Shown here: positions 1 to 8,442 of the stretch, one piece after another
Layout: the number at the start of each line of letters is the position of its first letter
How positions within the stretch are numbered: position 1 is the first letter of the stretch
Source: Microlunatus flavus
GTDB taxonomy: Bacteria > Actinomycetota > Actinomycetes > Propionibacteriales > Propionibacteriaceae
Length of the DNA: 64,000 nucleotides
Reading direction: 5' to 3'
Assembly: GCF_900110855.1 (NCBI RefSeq)
Contig: NZ_FOFA01000001.1
Span: 310,001-374,000, forward strand
Notes under the pieces: model-generated
Database searches by the model: none
Told to the model about the DNA's origin: nothing
What the model saw: only the letters and a program-made list of their open reading frames with translations
Translations under genes and position numbers: made by a program

Positions 1-401
1 CGCGGGTCGTCGGGCGCCTCGGCGAGCGCCGGGTCGCCGCCCTGGGGTGCGCGGTGATCGTCGTCGCCGGCCTGGCGGCCGCGGGCGGGGCCGCTCTCCC
101 GCTCTACCTGACGGCGATGTTCGCCGTCGGGGTCGGCTGGAACCTCGCCTACTCCGGCGGCAGCGCCATGATCGCCTCGGCCTACCGCCCCTCCGAGCGC
201 GGCCGGGTGCAGCCCGTCGCCGAGGTCCTCGGCATCGCCGCGCAGGTCGGCGGGTCGTTCGCGGCGGCGGGGTTCACGACCGAGACGAGCTGGCGGGCCC
301 TCGGCTGGGCCACGGTCGCGGTGGCCGTCGTCGTGGGGACCCTGCTCGTGGCGCACCGCGCGCGGGTCGAACCTCCGCCGGCGGTCGACGCCCCGGCGTG
401 A
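1..401 (+). CDS. MFS transporter, C-terminal fragment
   Basis: The frame is open from the left edge and ends at TGA 399-401, so only the last roughly 130 codons of a membrane transporter are visible. The first residues read RVVGRLGERR, which resembles the charged cytoplasmic loop motif between MFS helices. Four hydrophobic segments follow, separated by short polar turns (for example SAYRPSERGRVQPVAE), and the protein ends in a Pro/Ala-rich cytoplasmic tail. Family membership (major facilitator superfamily) is inferred from this loop and the helix pattern. The substrate cannot be told. The next gene converges from the other strand 12 nt away. Confidence 0.8.
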   Translation, partial: RVVGRLGERRVAALGCAVIVVAGLAAAGGAALPLYLTAMFAVGVGWNLAYSGGSAMIASAYRPSERGRVQPVAEVLGIAAQVGGSFAAAGFTTETSWRALGWATVAVAVVVGTLLVAHRARVEPPPAVDAPA

Positions 402-413
402 CGGGGAAGCCGC

Positions 414-863
414 TCAGGCCGGCTGCGCCGGGTGGGCCGCCAGGACCTTGTCCAGCAGCAGCCGGAGCTGCTCGCGCTCGTCCACGTCGAGCGCGGCGAG
501 CAGCTCGTCCTGCACGCGTCGGGCGCTCCGCTCGAGGCCGGCGAGGCGGGCCGTCCCCGCGGGGGTCGCCGTCAGCACCTGACGCCGTCCGTCGTCGGGG
601 TCCTGCGTGCGCGCGATCAGCCCCTCCTGCTCCAGCCGGGTGGCGATCCGGTTGACGTTCGCGCGGTCGAGCCCCAGGCTCCGGCCGATCTCCGCCTGGC
701 TCAGCGGCCCGAGCTCGTCCAGGGCGGCCAGCACGGCGAAGTCCGACCTCGCCTCCAGCGCCATGTGCGCGGCCGTCAGCCGGGCGCCCAGTGTCGCCAC
801 CCGTCCCGCCTGCCAGCTCGCGAGCGCGCGGAGCCGGGCCGGAGCGGCCTGTGGCTGACTCAT
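414..863 (-). CDS. MarR family transcriptional regulator
   Basis: A 149-residue protein starting MSQPQAAP. It has the MarR winged-helix core: SDFAVLAALDELGPLSQAEIGRSLGL (helices 2-3), DRANVNRIATRLEQEGLI (recognition helix) and the wing TQDPDDGRRQVLTATPAG with its DDGR turn. The length is typical for a dimeric MarR repressor. The ATG at 861-863 is chosen because the domain starts right after it; the frame stays open far upstream without supporting sequence. The gene is divergent from the SDR-like gene at 939, with palindromes between them, so it probably represses that gene and itself. The ligand is unknown. Confidence 0.9.
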   Translation of the reverse strand: MSQPQAAPARLRALASWQAGRVATLGARLTAAHMALEARSDFAVLAALDELGPLSQAEIGRSLGLDRANVNRIATRLEQEGLIARTQDPDDGRRQVLTATPAGTARLAGLERSARRVQDELLAALDVDEREQLRLLLDKVLAAHPAQPA

Positions 864-876
864 GCTCCTCCAAACT

Positions 877-919
877 GTTGTCGACACCAACGAGTTCCCT
901 GTATGTTGTCGGCAACAAC
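877..919. promoter_or_regulatory. Probable MarR operators between divergent genes
   Basis: Two related inverted repeats lie in the 75-nt gap between the MarR gene and the SDR-like gene. One is GTTGTCGGCAACAAC at 905-919, with arms GTTGT/ACAAC. The other is a weaker copy, GTTGTCGACACCAAC at 877-891, which contains the perfect 8-mer TGTCGACA. The size and placement fit MarR dimer sites overlapping both promoters. The assignment is inferred from position and symmetry only. Confidence 0.55.
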
Positions 920-938
920 GAAACGACAGGAGACCGCC

Positions 939-1733
939 ATGCCCATCCTCACAGCCCCCACCACCACGACCTCGACCGCACCCACGGGTTCGACCGCCCG
1001 GACCCGGGTCCTGGCGGGCCGCCGCGTGCTGGTCCCCGGCGGCACCGGGGCGGTCGGCGAGGGCGTCGTCCGCGCGTACCTCGACGCCGGCGCGGACGTC
1101 GTCGTCCCCTCGCGCAGCGCCGTACGCGCCGCCGAGCTGCACGCGCTCCTCGGTCCCGAGGACGCCGCCCGCCTGCACGTCTTCGAGCACGACTACACCA
1201 CGTTCGCGGGCGCGGGGTCGCTGGTCGCGACGATGCTCGACCGGCTCGGCGGCGTCGACGACGTCGTCGCCCCCATCGGCGGGTGGTGGGCGGGCCGGAG
1301 GCTCACCGAGGTGGAGGACACCGACTGGCAGAGCGCCTTCGTCGGTCTCGCGACGACGCACCTGGCGGTCGCCCGGGCGGCGCTGCCGCACCTTCCGAGG
1401 CAGGGCGCGTACGCGGTGGTCGTCGGGCAGTCGGCGCACCACCCGGTGCCCGGGAGCGGGCTGGTGAGCATGGAGCAGGCCGCCGTGCTGATGATGCAGC
1501 GAGTGCTGGCCGCGGAGGCCGGGGACGAGGCCCGCGTCTTCGCGCTGGTCCTGGGTCCCGTCCGCACCCGGGCCGTCGCCGGCGAGCCGGCCTGGGTCAG
1601 CGCCGCGCAGGTCGGCTCCGTCGCGGTCGCGCTCTCCGCCGACCCGAGCCTCACCAGCGCGGAGCTCGGCCTGGGCGACGGCGACGCGGCCCGCGCGGTG
1701 CTCGAGGAGCTGGCGGACCGGACGGGCCGGTAG
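939..1733 (+). CDS. SDR-like NAD(P)-binding protein lacking the catalytic Tyr-Lys
   Basis: A 264-residue protein with an AGG Shine-Dalgarno (acaggaga) before ATG 939. Residues about 25-55 hold the Rossmann fingerprint VLVPGGTGAVGEGVV and a second beta strand with VVVPSRS, as in short-chain dehydrogenases. The active-site region, which should read S-x12-Y-x3-K, instead reads VVGQSAHHPVPGSGLVSMEQAAV. The serine is kept, but no YxxxK is seen. It may therefore be a degenerate SDR or an NADP sensor rather than a classical oxidoreductase. It is divergent from, and probably controlled by, the MarR gene next door. The first about 22 residues are Thr/Ala-rich and look disordered. Confidence 0.75.
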   Translation: MPILTAPTTTTSTAPTGSTARTRVLAGRRVLVPGGTGAVGEGVVRAYLDAGADVVVPSRSAVRAAELHALLGPEDAARLHVFEHDYTTFAGAGSLVATMLDRLGGVDDVVAPIGGWWAGRRLTEVEDTDWQSAFVGLATTHLAVARAALPHLPRQGAYAVVVGQSAHHPVPGSGLVSMEQAAVLMMQRVLAAEAGDEARVFALVLGPVRTRAVAGEPAWVSAAQVGSVAVALSADPSLTSAELGLGDGDAARAVLEELADRTGR

Positions 1734-1841
1734 CGCCTCCGCGCTCCGGGGTCGCGAGCGGGCCCGTACGCGCGTCGGCGGGCTGATCCGTGCGGGGCCC
1801 GGCCCAACCACTAGGCTCCGGAGCGACGAAGGGGAGGCAGC

Positions 1842-2276
1842 ATGGCGGAACAGGGAGTGGGCGAGATCGTCCGCGCCATCAGTGACGACGTCAAGGAGCT
1901 GGTGCGCGACGAGGTCCAGCTGGCGAAGGCGGAGCTCGTCCCGGCCGCCAAGGCGGGTGGCATCGGCGCGGGCCTCCTGGCCGGCGCGGCCTTCTTCGGC
2001 GTCTCCGCCGTGTTCATCCTGTACTTCTGCGTCGTGTACGTCCTCGTGCGCCTCGGCCTGCCCGAGTGGGCCTCGTTCCTCATCGTCGGCGCGGCCCTGC
2101 TGCTGCTCGCCGCGCTCCTGGGCGCCGTCGGCTACTCGATGATCAAGAAGGTCAAGGCGCCGCAGCGCACGATCAAGCAGGCGAAGGAGACCGTCGACGC
2201 GGTCAAGGCCTCCGCCCAGCAGACGCTGGCCGCCATCAAGGGCAGCAAGGACGACACGAAGGCCATCTCCCGCTAG
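1842..2276 (+). CDS. Phage holin family (DUF1469-type) membrane protein
   Basis: A 144-residue protein with RBS ggggag 7 nt before the ATG. An N-terminal amphipathic helix (VGEIVRAISDDVKELVRDEVQLAKAEL) is followed by two adjacent transmembrane helices at about residues 38-65 and 73-97 and a Lys-rich cytoplasmic tail (KKVKAPQRTIKQAKETVDAVKAS). This is the layout of the actinobacterial 'phage holin family protein' (Phage_holin_3_6). Despite the name, the family is chromosomal and is not evidence of a prophage, and no phage genes are nearby. The function is unknown; a small envelope-associated protein is the safest call. Confidence 0.85.
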   Translation: MAEQGVGEIVRAISDDVKELVRDEVQLAKAELVPAAKAGGIGAGLLAGAAFFGVSAVFILYFCVVYVLVRLGLPEWASFLIVGAALLLLAALLGAVGYSMIKKVKAPQRTIKQAKETVDAVKASAQQTLAAIKGSKDDTKAISR

Positions 2277-2352
2277 CGCGCCGCCGTCCGGACCAGCCGG
2301 TTCCACCCCGACGGAGGCTGGCGGCCGGGTCGCCGCGTGACGGATGATGCTG

Positions 2353-2377
2353 CCGGGCCCGTGCCGCACGGGCCCGG
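2353..2377 (+). terminator. GC-rich hairpin after the holin-fold gene
   Basis: A perfect 11-bp stem (CCGGGCCCGTG / CACGGGCCCGG) closes a 3-nt loop, 76 nt after the stop at 2276 and before the next start at 2464. No U tract follows, which is common for actinobacterial terminators. It could also be a 5' leader structure of the next gene. Confidence 0.45.
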
Positions 2378-2463
2378 GACGGGTGGGCACGACGTGGTCC
2401 CGCCGTCCACCTTCCGACGGCCGCACCCGTGGCCGGGCCCTAGACCCCCCGCTGGAGCCCCTC

Positions 2464-3654
2464 GTGAGCAGCCTCGCGACCACGCGTCCGCCGAGCACGC
2501 CCGTCACCCAGGGGCGCGTGCCCCGCGCGCTGCTGGTGGGCGTGCTCGCCGTCACGCTCGTGACGAACGTCGCCGCCCTGGTCGCCGACGTCGTCCGCGG
2601 GACCTACCTCAACGTCTACAGCGCGACGCAGTACTACCTGACCTGGCAGGACGGCTTCTTCCGCCGCGCCTTCCCGGGCACGGTCCTGCACCTGCTGACC
2701 GGCCGTGATCCCTCGATCGCCGGCCTGACCGTGGTCATCACCGTCGTCACCGTGCTCGGGCTGGTCGCCACGGCGGTCCTCGTCGCGCTGGCCGCCCGGC
2801 TCGACGCCTTCCGCGGCGTGGAGGCGCTCGCTCTCACGGTCCTGGTGACGTCGCCGCTCACCTTCTCCATGGTCCTGCACAACCGCAGCCGGCTCGACTC
2901 CGTCGTCGTCCTGCTCTTCCTCCTGCTCGCCCTGCTGCCGTCGCGGGTGCTCGGCGCGCGGTGGCTCTCCTCGGTGCTCGCCGCCGGCCTGGCGGCCGCC
3001 GCGGTCGGCAGCCTCGAGCTCTCGGTCGGCTTCGTCGGCGCGATCCTGCTCGCGCGGGCGCTGCGGGAACCGGCCGGCCCCGCCCGGGTCGTGCGGCTGG
3101 TCGCCGAGGTCGCGCCCGGCGCCGCCATCGCGCTCGCGAGCCTGCTCCTGCGGCCCAGCGCCGCGTCGGTCGACCGCGTCGCGGGGCGGTTCGCCTCGGT
3201 GGGCATCGCGGCGCCGCACGAGAACTCGGTCTCGGTGCTGACCAACGACCTGCCGCAGGCGCTCGCCCTCAACCGCGACCACCTGCTGGCGACCCGGGTG
3301 CTCTGGTTCCTGGTCTTCCTGGCCTGCTTCGTGGTGACGGTCCACCTGCTGCGCCGCCTCGCGGACCGCACGGCCGGGGCAGGCCCACGGCGCGCCGAGA
3401 CGGTCTTCGCCGCCCTCGTGCTCGTCACCGCCGGCGCGGTGTCGGTCGTCGGCTTCGACTACGGCCGCTGGTTCTCCCTGGCCCTGCTGGCGCTGCTGGC
3501 CAGCAGCGTGGTGCTGCGCGGCCGGCCGACGACCCCGCTGCGGGTGCCGACGCAGGACCGCCCGCTGCCCCGCACCACGAACCGGCTCCTGGTGGCCGTG
3601 CTCCTCGTGTCGCTGCTCGGCCAGCACTTCCCCGTCTACCCGGCCTGGGGCTGA
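2464..3654 (+). CDS. Polytopic membrane protein of unknown function
   Basis: A 396-residue protein, GTG start, with ggag 7 nt upstream. An earlier ATG in frame (2344) would add 40 Arg/Pro-rich residues that look non-coding. About nine to ten hydrophobic helices are spread over the protein, and a large non-membrane loop between the first and second helices reads NVYSATQYYLTWQDGFFRRAFPGTVLHLLTGRD. Another loop includes SVDRVAGRFASVGIAAPHENSVSVLTNDLPQALALNRDHL. This resembles membrane glycosyltransferase-like or polymer-export proteins with an extracytoplasmic first loop, but I recognise no family motif. The gene stands alone, flanked by a convergent GH13 gene. Confidence 0.75.
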   Translation: MSSLATTRPPSTPVTQGRVPRALLVGVLAVTLVTNVAALVADVVRGTYLNVYSATQYYLTWQDGFFRRAFPGTVLHLLTGRDPSIAGLTVVITVVTVLGLVATAVLVALAARLDAFRGVEALALTVLVTSPLTFSMVLHNRSRLDSVVVLLFLLLALLPSRVLGARWLSSVLAAGLAAAAVGSLELSVGFVGAILLARALREPAGPARVVRLVAEVAPGAAIALASLLLRPSAASVDRVAGRFASVGIAAPHENSVSVLTNDLPQALALNRDHLLATRVLWFLVFLACFVVTVHLLRRLADRTAGAGPRRAETVFAALVLVTAGAVSVVGFDYGRWFSLALLALLASSVVLRGRPTTPLRVPTQDRPLPRTTNRLLVAVLLVSLLGQHFPVYPAWG

Positions 3655-3730
3655 CCCCCGCCGGGTCGCACCGACGCGGGCCGCGTACGACCCGGTGACC
3701 GCGCCGTACGAGCCGTGGGCCGTCGCCCGC

Positions 3731-5506
3731 TCAGGCGAGCAGGAACATCCGTGACTCCCACGCCTCGAGCTCGGGCGTACGCCGGTCGCCGTGCGTCGCG
3801 AGCAGCAGCCGGGCGCCGTCGAGGGCGGGCAGCGCCCCCTCCGGCACCGTCGCCGGGCGCGACGAGCAGTTCGCGACGAGCAGCAGGGTCTGGTCGCCGA
3901 GCGTGCGGCGCACGACCCACAGCTGCGGGTCGTCGCCGAGGAGGAGCTCGAAGCGGCCCTCGGCGAGCACGGGCAGCTCGTGACGCAGCGCGATCAGGCG
4001 CCGGTGGTGGTGGAACACCGAGGCCGGGTCGAGTCGCTCGGCCTTCGCGTTGACGACCACGTAGTTCGGGTTGACCGAGAGCCACGGCACGCCCTGCGTG
4101 AAGCCGGCCTGGTGGGTGTCGTCCCACTGCATCGGGGTGCGCGCGTTGTCGCGGCTGCGGACGGCGAGGCCGGCCATGATCTCGTCCGCCGCGACGCCGA
4201 GGGACGTGGCCTGGGCGTGGTAGTTCAGCGACTCCACGTCGGCGAACGAGGAGATGTCGACGAACTGGGTGTTCGTCATGCCCAGCTCGTCGCCCTGGTA
4301 GACGTACGGCGTCCCGCGGTGGGCGTGCAGCACGCTGGCCAGCGTCTTGGCCGAGGCCACCCGGAACTCCGGCGAGTCGTCGCCGAACCGCGACACCGCG
4401 CGCGGCTGGTCGTGGTTGTCCCAGTAGAGCGAGTTCCAGCCGACCTCGGCCAGGCCGACCTGCCACGACTCGAGGTTGCGCTTGAGCGCGACCAGGTCGA
4501 GCGGCGCGACGTCGAACTTGCCGCCGCCCGGCCCGACGTCGATGTTCACGTGCTCGAAGGTGAAGACCATGTTCAGCATGCCGTTCGCCGGGTCGGTGAT
4601 GGCGCGGGCGTCCTCGATGGTCGAGCCCGGCATCTCCCCCACGGTCAGCAGGCGGTGCCGGTCGAGCCCGACCGCCTCGTTCATCTCGCGCAGGAACTCC
4701 TGCAGCCGGGGACCGTGCGCGACCTCCATGCCGGCGTCGGCGTACGCGTGCCCGGGCCGGACCTCGAGGTCGCGCAGCTCGACGGGCTTGGAGATGAGGT
4801 TGATGACGTCCATGCGGAAGCCGTCGACCCCGCGGTCGACCCACCAGCGCATCATCGCGTAGACGGCCTGGCGGACGTCCGGGTTCTCCCAGTTCAGGTC
4901 CGGCTGCTTGCGGGTGAACAGGTGCAGGTAGTACTCGCCGCTGGTCTCGTCGTACTCCCAGGCGGACGGGGAGAAGAAGCTCGACCAGTTCGTCGGCTCG
5001 GCCCCCGGGGTGCCGGGCTCGTGGCCCTCGCGGGCGGGGCGCCACCAGTACCAGTCGCGCTTGGCCGAGCCGGGCCGGCGCGACTCGACGAACCACGGGT
5101 GCTCGTCGCTCGTGTGGTTGACCACGAGGTCCATGACGATCTTGATGCCGCGGCGGTGGGCCTGCGCCAGCAGCTCGTCCATGTCGTCGAGCGAGCCGAA
5201 GAGCGGGTCGATGGCCTGGTAGTCGGAGATGTCGTAGCCGTTGTCGTCCATCGGCGAGGCGTAGACCGGGGACAGCCAGACGACGTCGACACCGAGCTCG
5301 GAGAGGTGGTCGAGGTGGTCGATGATGCCGCGCAGGTCGCCGGTGCCGTCGCCGTTGCTGTCGGCGAAGCTGCGGGGGTAGACCTGGTAGACCACCGCGT
5401 CGCGCCACCAGCCCTCGGGCCGTCCGGCCGGGTCGCCCGACGCCTCCGGCGCCGGCTGGAGGGTCGTGTCCTGGGTCTCGTCGATCGGCGCCGTCACGGC
5501 GTCCAC
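3731..5506 (-). CDS. GH13 alpha-glucosidase / oligo-1,6-glucosidase-type enzyme
   Basis: A 591-residue cytoplasmic enzyme without a signal peptide. The (beta/alpha)8 barrel starts at WWRDAVVYQVYPRSFADSNGDGTGDL (about 33). Conserved regions follow: DLVVNHTSD (about 125), GVDGFRMDVINLISK with the nucleophile Asp (about 234), LTVGEMPG with the general-acid Glu (about 290) and YWDNHDQPRAVSRFG with the transition-state-stabilising Asp (about 365). This set, and the length, match the oligo-1,6-glucosidase / alpha-glucosidase / trehalose-6-phosphate hydrolase branch of GH13, which hydrolyse short alpha-glucosides. The exact substrate cannot be read. GTG start at 5504-5506. No sugar transporter lies beside it. 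Confidence 0.93.
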   Translation of the reverse strand: MDAVTAPIDETQDTTLQPAPEASGDPAGRPEGWWRDAVVYQVYPRSFADSNGDGTGDLRGIIDHLDHLSELGVDVVWLSPVYASPMDDNGYDISDYQAIDPLFGSLDDMDELLAQAHRRGIKIVMDLVVNHTSDEHPWFVESRRPGSAKRDWYWWRPAREGHEPGTPGAEPTNWSSFFSPSAWEYDETSGEYYLHLFTRKQPDLNWENPDVRQAVYAMMRWWVDRGVDGFRMDVINLISKPVELRDLEVRPGHAYADAGMEVAHGPRLQEFLREMNEAVGLDRHRLLTVGEMPGSTIEDARAITDPANGMLNMVFTFEHVNIDVGPGGGKFDVAPLDLVALKRNLESWQVGLAEVGWNSLYWDNHDQPRAVSRFGDDSPEFRVASAKTLASVLHAHRGTPYVYQGDELGMTNTQFVDISSFADVESLNYHAQATSLGVAADEIMAGLAVRSRDNARTPMQWDDTHQAGFTQGVPWLSVNPNYVVVNAKAERLDPASVFHHHRRLIALRHELPVLAEGRFELLLGDDPQLWVVRRTLGDQTLLLVANCSSRPATVPEGALPALDGARLLLATHGDRRTPELEAWESRMFLLA

Positions 5507-5551
5507 CCTGCCACGGGCCGCCTGCGCCCGCTCCTGGCCTCTCGGAGCGAC

Positions 5552-6238
5552 TCAGGCGTCGAGCGCAGCCTCGGGCGGCTCCACCCCGAGCCGCTCGGCG
5601 ATCTCGAGGACCTCGCCGCGCAGGTTCGCCCGCGCGGCGCCCGCGAGCTGCTTGCCCTTGCCGGTCCGGAACAGGTCGCGCTCCAGCAGGGGTGCGAGGA
5701 CGTCGAGGCGCGCGGCCAGGAACGTCGCGTCCGGCACGGCCGCGTACTCCTCGCGCACGTCGTGGACGTACGCCGCGTACGCCTCGGGCGAGCCGCCGAG
5801 CACGGCCAGGTCGGCGTCGCACAGCAGGTCGCCCTCGGGGTCGCGCGTCCCCGGCAGATGGTCGGCGGTGAGGCGCACCAGGCGGGCGACCTGGGTGAGG
5901 TCCTCCTGCTCCAGGCCGGCGCGGCTGAGCTCGCGCAGCGCCAGGCGGGCCGACGCGTCCTCGTTGGTCAGCTCGCGCGGTGGGATGTCGTACACGGCGT
6001 CGTGGAACCAGGCGCCCAGCCGGACGAGGAACAGGTCCTGGTCCCCGGCGAACGCGTCGACGTCCCGCAGCACGGCCAGCAGGTGCCGGACGTCGTGGTA
6101 GCGCCGGTGCGGCTCGCGGTAGCGCGCGACGAGGGCCTCGCCCAGCTCCGGCTGGTGCGGCAGGACGGCGTGCCAGCGCTCGGCCAGCTCGGCGCGGTCG
6201 GCCTCGTCGAGCGGTCGTGGGGTGCGGTCAGTGGGCAT
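5552..6238 (-). CDS. HD-domain metal-dependent phosphohydrolase-like protein
   Basis: A 228-residue protein with RYHDVRHL (about 47-54) and WFHDAVYDIP (about 76-85). The second carries the H-D pair of the HD domain, and TADHL and LCDADLAVLG supply further metal-ligand candidates. The pattern YREPHRRYHDVRHLLAVL...AAWFHDAVY is typical of a widespread actinobacterial 'HD domain-containing protein' of unknown substrate. It is the last gene of an apparent nth-tlpA-NUDIX-HD run. Its ATG lies 11 nt inside the end of the NUDIX gene, so translation is probably coupled. Confidence 0.85.
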   Translation of the reverse strand: MPTDRTPRPLDEADRAELAERWHAVLPHQPELGEALVARYREPHRRYHDVRHLLAVLRDVDAFAGDQDLFLVRLGAWFHDAVYDIPPRELTNEDASARLALRELSRAGLEQEDLTQVARLVRLTADHLPGTRDPEGDLLCDADLAVLGGSPEAYAAYVHDVREEYAAVPDATFLAARLDVLAPLLERDLFRTGKGKQLAGAARANLRGEVLEIAERLGVEPPEAALDA

Positions 6239-6944
6239 CGGGTCCTCCGTCGTCTCGCGTGCGGGTGCTCGCGCGGCGGTCGCGAAGGTAGCGCTCCGGG
6301 ATGCCGACCTCGCGGGCGGCGTCCCAGGGGCGCGACCAGCCCGCGAGGTCGAGCACCGCGTCGAGCAGGTGGGCCGTGAGGCCCCAGACCAGGTGGTCGG
6401 CCACGGTGAAGGCCGGGCCGCGGTAGCCGAGCGGGTGCCTCGCCGTGGCCCGGTTCGCCGGGTCGACGAGGTCGGCGACCGGGACGCTCAGCACGGCGGC
6501 GACCTCCCCCGGGTCGCCGGGGGCGACGGCGTGCGGGTCGCGCCACCAGCCGACCACGGTCGTCACGTCGAAGCCGCTGACGCGGACGTGCGCGGGCGGC
6601 AGGCAGCCCAGCACCTCGACGCCGTCGCGCACGACGCCGCACTCCTCGTACGCCTCGCGCAGCGCGGTGTCGGCGAGGTCGACGTCGCCCGCGTCGACCC
6701 CACCACCGGGGAAGGCGATCTGCCCGGGGTGGGAGCGGAGCGTGTGCGCCCGCTCGACGAGCAGCACCTCGGGCCCGGAGCGACCGCCGGGCGGGTCGCC
6801 GAAGAGGGCGAGGACGGCCGACTGCCGGGCCCCGCGGGCCGGGCGCAGCGCGTCGACCCAGGGCCGGTCGTCGTCGTGCAGCGCGGTGCGCAACCGCCCG
6901 ACCCAGTCCGGCTCGCTCGCGCCGGCGGGCCGTACGGCGCTCAC
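6228..6944 (-). CDS. NUDIX hydrolase, CoA pyrophosphatase-like
   Basis: A 238-residue protein. The NUDIX box is visible as GGGVDAGDVDLADTALREAYEECGV (about residues 78-102), with the metal-binding REAYEE. Before it sits LLVERAHTLRSHPGQIAFPGG, the signature of the coenzyme A/acyl-CoA pyrophosphatase branch (CoA to 4'-phosphopantetheine plus 3',5'-ADP). GTG 6942-6944 is chosen because it overlaps the TlpA stop in a GTGA arrangement; the open frame further up is antisense-like noise. The same NUDIX-TlpA-Nth order is known from M. tuberculosis Rv3672c-Rv3674c. Confidence 0.88.
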   Translation of the reverse strand: MSAVRPAGASEPDWVGRLRTALHDDDRPWVDALRPARGARQSAVLALFGDPPGGRSGPEVLLVERAHTLRSHPGQIAFPGGGVDAGDVDLADTALREAYEECGVVRDGVEVLGCLPPAHVRVSGFDVTTVVGWWRDPHAVAPGDPGEVAAVLSVPVADLVDPANRATARHPLGYRGPAFTVADHLVWGLTAHLLDAVLDLAGWSRPWDAAREVGIPERYLRDRRASTRTRDDGGPDAH

Positions 6945-7579
6945 GGCGTCACCCCGAGGTACTGGCGGCTGGCGTCGTCGAGCTCCTGCCGGGAGAGGAA
7001 CGGGCCCGCGTGGCGGCCGGCGACGGTTCCGTCGGCGCGGACGAAGAAGGTCTGCGGCAGGCCCAGGACCTGCAGCCGGCCGCGGACGACGAGGTCGGCG
7101 TCGTAGAGCTGCGGGTAGGTCCAGCCGGCCGAGCCCGCGAAGTCGACCGCGGCCTCGGGCACGTCGGGGTAGTCGATGCCGAGCACCTTGACCGTGCTCG
7201 AGCGGCCGGCCTCGGCGAGGAACGGCGCCTCCGCACGGCACGGCCCGCACCACGAGCCCCACACGTTGACCAGCATCGGCCCCCTCAGGTCGGACAAGCG
7301 CACCGGGCGTCCACCGCCGAGGCACTCGAGCGTGACGTCGGGCAGGCCGCCCCGTACCGGGGCGCCCGAGGTGTCCGGGCAGTCGGGGATGCCGGCAGCC
7401 TTCTTCGCGGCCGCCAGGTCGACGTTGGGCGCGGCGTCGCCGGTCGGGACCTGCTCCGTCCCGCCGTCGACCGTCGCCGCGGCGGACGGGTCGCGCACCA
7501 CGCTCGGCGTCTCGGTGCACCCCGTCAGGGCGAGCGCGACGAGCAGCCCCACGGCGAGCAGCCGCCGGGGCGCCGTCAT
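6941..7579 (-). CDS. TlpA/ResA-like thioredoxin-fold lipoprotein
   Basis: A 212-residue exported protein. Its N-terminus [21 protein letters not shown] is a lipoprotein signal ending in the lipobox LTGC. The thioredoxin domain holds [20 protein letters not shown] with the redox pair WCGPC (about residues 112-116), and the cis-Pro loop is LGLPQTFFV. Such proteins reduce disulfides outside the membrane, often for cytochrome c maturation. The start ATG overlaps the nth stop (ATGA) and the stop overlaps the NUDIX start, so the three are co-translated. It is the counterpart of Rv3673c by context. Confidence 0.9.
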   Translation of the reverse strand: MTAPRRLLAVGLLVALALTGCTETPSVVRDPSAAATVDGGTEQVPTGDAAPNVDLAAAKKAAGIPDCPDTSGAPVRGGLPDVTLECLGGGRPVRLSDLRGPMLVNVWGSWCGPCRAEAPFLAEAGRSSTVKVLGIDYPDVPEAAVDFAGSAGWTYPQLYDADLVVRGRLQVLGLPQTFFVRADGTVAGRHAGPFLSRQELDDASRQYLGVTP

Positions 7580-8277
7580 CCGCGAGGCTCGCGGACGAGC
7601 TTCGCCGCCTTCTTGGGGTCGGTCTCGCCCTCGCCGTACGAGGGGCAGAGCTGCGCGACCGGGCAGGCCCCGCAGGCCGGGTTGCGGGCGTGGCAGCGCC
7701 GGCGGCCGTGCCAGATCACGTGGTGGCACAGCATGATCCAGTCCTTCTTCGGGAACAGCGTGCCGACCTCGGCCTCGACCTTGTCGGGATCGGTGTCGGT
7801 CGTCCACCCGAACCGTCGCGCCAGGCGCCCGAAGTGCGTGTCGACCGTGATACCGGGGACGCCGAAGGCGTTGCCGAGCACGACGTTCGCGGTCTTGCGG
7901 CCCACCCCGGGCAGCGTCACGAGCTCGCGCAGCGTGGCGGGGACCTCGCCGTCGAAGCGCTCGACGAGCTGCGCGCCGAGCTTGAGCAGCGTGTCCGTCT
8001 TGGCGCGGAAGAACCCGGTCGGCGTGATCAGCACCTCGAGCTCGGCGCGGTCGGCGCCCGCGTACGCCGCTGCGTCGGGGTAGCGCGCGAACAGCACCGG
8101 CGTGATCGTGTTGACGCGCTTGTCCGTGCTCTGCGCCGACAGGATCGTGGCGACCAGCAGCTCGAGCGGCGTGGTGAAGTCGAGCTCGACGTGCGCGTCG
8201 GGATAGGTGTGGCCGAGGGTCCTGTCGATGGCTCGCGCTCGGCGCACCAGCGCGGTCCGGCTGTCGCTCGGGCTCAC
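7576..8277 (-). CDS. nth: Endonuclease III
   Basis: A 233-residue DNA glycosylase/AP lyase that removes oxidised pyrimidines. It has the helix-hairpin-helix [18 protein letters not shown] with the catalytic Lys (about 128), the catalytic Asp in [11 protein letters not shown], and a 4Fe-4S cluster loop C-x6-C-x2-C-x5-C ([17 protein letters not shown]) near the C-terminus. The length is typical. GTG start at 8275-8277. It is the first gene of the nth-tlpA-NUDIX-HD run and is divergent from the crp-like gene, as in M. tuberculosis. Confidence 0.97.
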   Translation of the reverse strand: MSPSDSRTALVRRARAIDRTLGHTYPDAHVELDFTTPLELLVATILSAQSTDKRVNTITPVLFARYPDAAAYAGADRAELEVLITPTGFFRAKTDTLLKLGAQLVERFDGEVPATLRELVTLPGVGRKTANVVLGNAFGVPGITVDTHFGRLARRFGWTTDTDPDKVEAEVGTLFPKKDWIMLCHHVIWHGRRRCHARNPACGACPVAQLCPSYGEGETDPKKAAKLVREPRG

Positions 8278-8400
8278 CGCGCCACCCTACGTCCGGGGCC
8301 GTTTCGGCGACCTCTCACGCCAGATGCGGTTTCCACGGCTAACGTGAGGACGCCGCCCGACCGGGGCGGTCCCGTCCTCCCCACTGCTGCGCGACGACGG

Positions 8401-8431
8401 TAGGTTGTTGTTCACTGTGACGAGGGATACA
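8401..8431 (+). promoter_or_regulatory. Promoter and possible autoregulatory site of the crp-like gene
   Basis: TAGGTT at 8401-8406 is a good -10. Ten nucleotides downstream is TGTGACGAGGGATACA (8416-8431), which matches one full half-site (TGTGA) of the Crp/GlxR consensus and part of the other. Its position after the probable transcription start would fit negative autoregulation. This rests on the half-site match only. Confidence 0.35.
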
Positions 8432-8442
8432 GGAGGGCGCCG

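Noticed and set aside
1842-2276. Evidence of a prophage from the holin family name
   Set aside because: The family is chromosomal in actinobacteria, and no integrase, capsid, tail or lysin gene is adjacent.
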